A stretch of 64,000 nucleotides of DNA from Ascochyta rabiei (taxonomy: Eukaryota; Ascomycota; Dothideomycetes; Pleosporales; Didymellaceae), in NCBI RefSeq assembly GCF_004011695.2, contig NC_082406.1, positions 620,001 to 684,000 of the forward strand, in the 5' to 3' direction. The translations under genes and the position numbers were made by a program. Below are positions 59,253 through 64,000 of this stretch, piece by piece (the first letter of the stretch is position 1; every line of letters begins with the position of its first letter). The notes under the pieces were generated by a model that had not been told where the DNA came from, searched no databases, and saw only the letters and a program-made list of their open reading frames with translations.

Positions 59253-61002
59253 TGCCAAGATCACACCTTATTCCACCTCTCATCTAATGTCTCAACAACC
59301 TGATCTTGGATTACTTCCTTATAAGGATAGGATAATCCTTGCTATTTAAGCTATAAAATCCAACGCGTTAATAAGCTAACAGCGCGCTGCTGCTATCTAT
59401 AACGTTCCTTAATTAACCCTCTAAGACTAATGCGCTAAAACTACCTTATAACGCAATTCCTACTATAGCAGATTAAGGCTTACTAAGCCTAAAGAGGAGG
59501 TAGTTATATAATATATAAGGAAGCTTAACATGTAAGGCTTTGCCTTTACGCTAAGCTACATATATAAAATAGCTAATTAACTACTAGCTGCCTATAGTAG
59601 TAGTAAGGTTAGAGAAAAATAGGCTAGGCACCTTGTAAACCAGAAGCCTAAGATTAAGTCTTAGGTAACTAGATAGCGTGATTACTAGAGAGTCTTATGC
59701 AGTAATTTAGCTATTATTAGCTCCTAGTTTAACCTTATGTGTAACGTTAAAGCTAAATATAGTATCTAGGACTAAGATACCTATAACTTTAACAAGACTA
59801 GCTTCTAGATAGGTGTTAGAGGGTCTGTTAAGGTAGTAACAGCGTCTAAGAGGCGTCTTAAGCCACTTAGAGTCCAGCCTAGTAACTATAAGTGGGCAAC
59901 GTTAATTGCTGCAATTAACGCTATAGGGTAGGTTATCCTACCCTTCTTTATCTTTAAAGTAAAGAACTATAACTAGGCCTAGTATTATAACCTAAAGGAT
60001 TAGCGTATTAGTATTAGCAAGAATAGCTAGACAATAAATAAACTAGGCCTAGAGTGGCTAAAGCACTTTATCTAGCATATAACAGCCTAGACAGTAGGTA
60101 GCCACTAGCTGCTGATTATTAATAGCTATAAGAGCTACAAGTTGCTTACCTTCTAGGATCTGTATAAGAAGAATAAGATTATTACTCTCTATATACCTCC
60201 TTACACCTTCTATATCCTACAGCTACTTAATATAGGCTGTTTTACCCTATTAAAACAAGCATATAAGACAGAAATTAATATCTTAGTAAACAGCTACATT
60301 ACTTATATTAATAAGAAAGTATTCTTAGCTACCTTTAATTAGGTGTTTAATAAGGCGTTTTTATCTAATAATATCTAATTAAGCTTCTAAGCAACAGGCT
60401 TGGTTCTAGACAACCTAGAGGTAGTGCTATTAAAGCTTAAAGTAAAGCCTTGTACGCTAACACCACCTTTACTAGGGCCTACTACCTAGCAACCTAGAAC
60501 ACTAAGCAACGCTGCTAAAATATTAGCTTAATTAACGCTAATATCTAACTAGATTAGGCAGCACTACAGTTTATCTCTAGCTTTAATTATTAAGATAGTA
60601 TAGCAGTTTAAAAAGGGAGCTAATATAATAGTGTATTCCTAGGTGCTTATAGCAGCTAAGATAGTTAAGCTTTAAGTAGCAAATAAAGCTACTTCTAAGC
60701 ATAAAGTACATAAAAGGAAGCAGATCTAGTATAGAGGAACCCTATTACAGTAAGAGGCAGAGGAAATAATAGCTGCACAAGAGGTGGTGGTGCAGGCAGA
60801 GGCAGAGAGGCGTAAGGAGAGGGTGCGAACAGGTAGTAGTAGAGAGGGTTCTTAACGCTGTGGGATGTGTAGTTAGGCTAGGCACAATAAGCGCATATGT
60901 AAGCAAGATACTGTAGACAGAGTAGATTAATTTAACATACTGTGAGCTATAGCACAACGTTGTGGTGTTAAGTTATCTGCGTGTTAAGGTGGGTGGCTGC
61001 AT

Positions 61003-61048
61003 AAGGTGGCTGGCTTAATTGCCTGGCCGACTCAATGGCCGATTACGT
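61003..61048 (-). repeat. E3 right terminal inverted repeat
   Basis: Reverse complement of the left TIR with a few transitions. The 17-bp-spaced internal repeat is retained. Confidence 0.92.
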
Positions 61049-61129
61049 TACGGGCTTTTGTTTAATTGAAATTTAAGCTCTAATTGGCCAGTTTTGTTTG
61101 TTTAATTGATTAAATATTAAAAAAAGGGG

Positions 61130-61162
61130 CAGGTGGCTGACAGGTGGCTGGCAGGTGGCTGG
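61130..61162. repeat. Three tandem CAGGTGGCTGR units
   Basis: An 11-bp unit repeated at about 61130, 61141 and 61152. It resembles the AGGTGGCTGGC stretch inside the E3 right end, suggesting a related older element fragment. Confidence 0.75.
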
Positions 61163-61191
61163 GAAGGTAAGGGCAGCCTTGGCCGAGCTCT

Positions 61192-61211
61192 AATCACGTG
61201 ACATCACGTGA
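61192..61211. promoter_or_regulatory. Paired CACGTG E-boxes
   Basis: Two copies of ATCACGTGAC in direct tandem, a palindromic bHLH-type motif, about 470 bases before the ATG at 61676. Function is inferred only. Confidence 0.35.
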
Positions 61212-61270
61212 CTATTCCTTTCCCACATAACATACCTAGCCCTCTCTACTACCCTTGCTTAAATATTTAA

Positions 61271-61320
61271 ACAGATTTAAACAGATTTAAACAGATTTAA
61301 ACAGATTTAAACAGATTTAA
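61271..61320. repeat. Perfect 10-bp tandem array
   Basis: Five perfect copies of ACAGATTTAA with partial copies on each side. Confidence 0.95.
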
Positions 61321-61347
61321 ACACATTCAATAATTAGAAGGTAAAAT

Positions 61348-61417
61348 ATTGATTTTGTTTGATTATTAAGGGCAGCGGCAATTTGTTTGATTGTTTTGAA
61401 TAATCAAACAAAATCAA
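61348..61417. repeat. Inverted repeat / hairpin
   Basis: The left arm ATTGATTTTGTTTGATTATT (61348-61367) and right arm (61399-61417) are complementary over about 18-19 bases, with a 31-base loop. Likely a fragment of a MITE-like element. Confidence 0.8.
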
Positions 61418-61675
61418 AACAATATTATTGAATCCATTTGATTGTTGACAACCCTGATAAGCATAGGTACTAGCTGACTCAGTACCTTCTAGCGTGTAAT
61501 CACCTGACGCGCGACCCTTATGTTTGCCTAAACATCAAACTTTACTGACGCTTCGGCACTTGTCGTCGTACCGTCGTACCGCCCTTTATCGTCATTTTTG
61601 TGGCGTGGAAAGCGGAGACAGTAAAAGCTATACATAGGAAAGGTGCATCGCCCGCTTCTGGTTCAAAGCACAAAC

Positions 61676-64000
61676 ATGTCTATCTTTATCGACACCAACT
61701 TCATTCGTGCTCTTCACCCAGATAGAACCCGTACAGAACTTAAAGCTCTCCGGGGCAGTGCTTCAGATGAGAAGATCAGCGAGGTACTTTTGGATGCCAT
61801 CGAGCGCGGATCCCTTTCGACATCCACATTCGCTGCGTGGCTCAGCGTCTGTAGGTCCCCGCACGTCATCGAGAAGTCTTTACGGCAAAAGACATCAGTG
61901 CATATAAGATACCTTGGAGTCAAGCAGCTCAAGAAAGGTCTTGGGTCGGCGCATTGGGAAGAACTCTGGGATGGCCTGGGCGGCACATCAGGCTTGCTAG
62001 ATGTTATTGGCGATCTCTCAGTCCTTGAAGTTCGAGCAACTTGCAAGGCACTCGGACGTAGTGTCAAAACCAGAGACACTGAACACAAACGAGCACGATT
62101 GACGGAGCTTTTCGAAGGCCTACATCCTGATAGCTTTCCAAATGCGAAACACAAGACGACTGACTCGAGGCCCTTGACCAAATACTATCAGGCTCTCGTT
62201 CCAAGCTGTAACGAGGAACTTGTTCACCGCATCACAGTAGGAGATCAGAAAGAGAAATGGAAGTATGTTAGGGAACGTGGCCTACTCGAGAAGCACTCAA
62301 GCAGTATCGGAACTACCCTGCTGCAATCGATCTTCCGGGATCAATCACCCGACACAAAAAGCAAAGAGCGACTCCAAGCATTATCGACGAGGTTCCCTTC
62401 GACTACAACTCCTGAGCCTGGGTTTTCAGCTTCCATGGCGTTCGCATTTGAGCTGCTCCGTGAGCTTGTCGAAACTGGATCATGTTGCATGGATAGTACT
62501 TGGGTGGTCGACAATCTTGTCCGACCTCTGCTAAGACGTGGCGTTCGAAGACACGAAAGCTGGTCAGGAATCCAGTCGATCACTGCTCTGATCATAAGAT
62601 ACTTAAACAGCCATCCCAGTGCTGCGAAAATCCTTACCAACGTCAAAGGAGATGTGTTACACATGGTCGCTTCGTGCTGGTCCCGACGCTCAGCTTTGTT
62701 TGAGGTACATCTCAAGTCCCTACTCAAGATGGTCTTTGGCAGCACAACTCGTTTGGAGGATTTTACCAACCTACTGGTGGGGATCCCAAAGTCTCGACGA
62801 TACCCTCTGCTCCAGTTATGTTGCCAGGAAGTCATGGACATAAATTTGAACGCCGCACAGAATATGGAGAATATTCGAGGCAAATTGACCCCTGGATTAC
62901 TTGACAGCATCGGAGCGACACATGCACTAGGGCTTTTCAGACGCCTTCGCGATGCTAGAGGAGATACCGATTTGGTTGACTTGGGCCAGTACAGCTCTGT
63001 TCTTGTGACTACTCGGACTCCCGACGTTTACGAAGGAGATCCAGACATATACTACCTTGTGCTTCTTAATCGCAACGGTATGCACGCAGATGCAGAGTCG
63101 CACGCCGCCAGTATCCTGAAAGCTCGGAAGAAGATCACAAAGACCAGTTCCGACAGGAATTTGCGCGCTGAGAATGCATTGTCGGTTTGGGCGTGTGCGA
63201 ACGCTAGCGGATCTCTAAGACTTTTGTCAGAAACCGTGAATTGGGCCAGATCATTCGTCCGTGATCAATTGACGGCATCTAAGCTCTTCTCTACCTATTA
63301 TGACGAGACTTACAAACTACTATCTGGGTGCCTCAAACACGGCGACGAAGTCCTAAATTCAAAGGAACTCCGCCAGCGAGTTGAGTGTGCAAATTTGATC
63401 ATGATGGACTTGCTTGACATCGCATTCTCTGCGTTACGCGAACCGTCCTTCAATTCCAGCAATTGGCGCAAGACAGTGGGAATATTCACACATGTTATCA
63501 AGGAGCGCATGAGGCTTTCGGTAGACTTGGAGAAAATCAGGAACGTACCAGACGAGGAAGTCTATTACGCCCTCTGGGAAGATACGATTACAACGCTTAT
63601 TCGAGCCGAGACACTAGCCAACCAGGAGGAGAATGAGAAGCTAGGTGCAAACACGATTTCAGGCATTGTCGTTGGCAAGACTGCTTTTACCGATATCAGG
63701 CCCAATGACAACGGCAGAGCAACATGGAAATTTCTCGATAATCTTGCCAGAGCCAGAAATGACTTATGGAAAGACCTGCGGCCGGCTAGGTATCCTGATG
63801 TGCTTACTCTTCCTGAGCCTTTTCCACGCGGACTACCGGTGCAACATCTTCTCGCATGCTGGACTCCAAATACCATAAATCTATGCGAACTTGCACCATA
63901 CATCTTTTCACGAGTAGAGAGTACTCTCTTTGTCTCGTCAAAAGTTGCTCTGAATCCGGTATCTTCTGAAGAACATATGCAACATGCCATCGGTGCATTC
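61676..64000 (+). CDS. Large uncharacterised protein, 3' end outside window
   Basis: From ATG at 61676 (MSIFIDTNFIRALHPDRTRT) the frame is open for 775 codons to the window edge, with no stop and no obvious intron. The sequence is helix-rich, leucine-rich and repetitive in feel (GGTSGLLDVIGDLSVLEVRA, RPLTKYYQALVPSCNEELV, PFPRGLPVQHLLACWTPNTI), possibly HEAT-like. No signal peptide, transmembrane helix, kinase, NTPase or zinc motif was seen. The codon choice is less C-ending than in SMC3 or ACC1. It begins 627 bases from transposon E3. I do not recognise the family; large ascomycete-specific hypothetical proteins of this style exist. Confidence 0.85.
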   Translation, partial: MSIFIDTNFIRALHPDRTRTELKALRGSASDEKISEVLLDAIERGSLSTSTFAAWLSVCRSPHVIEKSLRQKTSVHIRYLGVKQLKKGLGSAHWEELWDGLGGTSGLLDVIGDLSVLEVRATCKALGRSVKTRDTEHKRARLTELFEGLHPDSFPNAKHKTTDSRPLTKYYQALVPSCNEELVHRITVGDQKEKWKYVRERGLLEKHSSSIGTTLLQSIFRDQSPDTKSKERLQALSTRFPSTTTPEPGFSASMAFAFELLRELVETGSCCMDSTWVVDNLVRPLLRRGVRRHESWSGIQSITALIIRYLNSHPSAAKILTNVKGDVLHMVASCWSRRSALFEVHLKSLLKMVFGSTTRLEDFTNLLVGIPKSRRYPLLQLCCQEVMDINLNAAQNMENIRGKLTPGLLDSIGATHALGLFRRLRDARGDTDLVDLGQYSSVLVTTRTPDVYEGDPDIYYLVLLNRNGMHADAESHAASILKARKKITKTSSDRNLRAENALSVWACANASGSLRLLSETVNWARSFVRDQLTASKLFSTYYDETYKLLSGCLKHGDEVLNSKELRQRVECANLIMMDLLDIAFSALREPSFNSSNWRKTVGIFTHVIKERMRLSVDLEKIRNVPDEEVYYALWEDTITTLIRAETLANQEENEKLGANTISGIVVGKTAFTDIRPNDNGRATWKFLDNLARARNDLWKDLRPARYPDVLTLPEPFPRGLPVQHLLACWTPNTINLCELAPYIFSRVESTLFVSSKVALNPVSSEEHMQHAIGAF

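Larger units (their letters stand above)
59207..61048 (+). mobile_element. E3: RIP-degraded pogo/Fot1-like DNA transposon
   Basis: Inverted repeats of about 46 bp beginning ACGTAATCGGCC mark the ends, with TA on both flanks (59205-59206 and 61049-61050). The interior is extremely TA/TAA-rich and has no usable frame. Plus-strand transposase traces remain: an ATG at about 59287 reading MSQQPDLGLLPYKDRI, an HTH-like segment, a DDE region near 60110-60240 (LYIPPYTFYILQLLN) and a basic tail near 60690-60850. Decay is comparable to E1 and much stronger than E2. Confidence 0.9.
61049..61675. other. AT-rich flank of E3 with small repeats, upstream of the large unknown gene
   Basis: About 630 bases containing three tandem 11-mers, a paired CACGTG motif, a perfect 10-bp array and a long hairpin. 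The right-hand part must include the promoter of the 61676 frame. Confidence 0.6.

Noticed and set aside
1..64000. tRNA, 5S rRNA and CRISPR arrays
   Set aside because: No cloverleaf or B-box-like GGTTCGAATCC sequence outside coding regions, no dispersed 5S rRNA sequence, and no spaced repeat arrays were found by eye.

Overview
The window looks like nuclear DNA of a filamentous ascomycete (Pezizomycotina). Genes are split by very short introns (about 44-65 nt, GT..AG with CTNAC-like branch sites). Zn2Cys6 transcription factors are abundant, plant-cell-wall enzymes are present, and transposon copies are eroded into AT-rich, stop-filled blocks in the style of repeat-induced point mutation (RIP). 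A plant-associated Dothideomycete (Pleosporales-like) is my best guess; that is inference from gene content, not a placement.

Layout. 1-8637: an unresolved left edge, a Zn2Cys6 regulator, a MYND zinc-finger protein and a large eight-exon Zn2Cys6 regulator, all on the minus strand. 9137-11265: a heavily mutated pogo/Fot1-like transposon (E1). 11703-14429: an exopolygalacturonase and a broken Zn2Cys6 regulator. 15789-19518: cohesin subunit SMC3. 21187-22961: a second pogo/Fot1-like transposon (E2) whose transposase frame is intact except for eight nonsense codons. 23955-28691: an ATF/CREB-type bZIP factor and a family 3 pectate lyase. 30135-44984 (plus strand): a peroxisomal-type carrier with a long helical repeat tail, NudE, a 3.3-kb repeat-rich spacer and acetyl-CoA carboxylase. 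46066-49624: a catalase and a hemerythrin-like protein transcribed divergently. 50425-58185: a small membrane protein, a sterol-esterase-like lipase, Pet191 and a fourth Zn2Cys6 regulator. 59207-61048: a third, heavily mutated pogo-like element (E3) in an AT-rich zone. 61676 to the right edge: one uninterrupted 775-codon frame of unknown function that runs off the window.

How the genes relate. The core is housekeeping (SMC3, acetyl-CoA carboxylase, NudE, Pet191, lipase, carrier). Around it lie accessory functions: pectin breakdown (GH28 and PL3), oxidative or iron-linked stress (catalase and hemerythrin sharing one divergent promoter with CRE and CCAAT motifs) and many regulators. Exon boundaries were worked out by hand from splice consensus and reading phase. 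In every multi-exon gene reported as intact, the exon lengths sum to a multiple of three.

The most unusual observation is shared by the three transposons. Their terminal inverted repeats have unrelated sequences, yet each carries an internal direct repeat with exactly 17-bp spacing, which is the length of a CENP-B box. Pogo-family transposases carry CENP-B-type DNA-binding domains.
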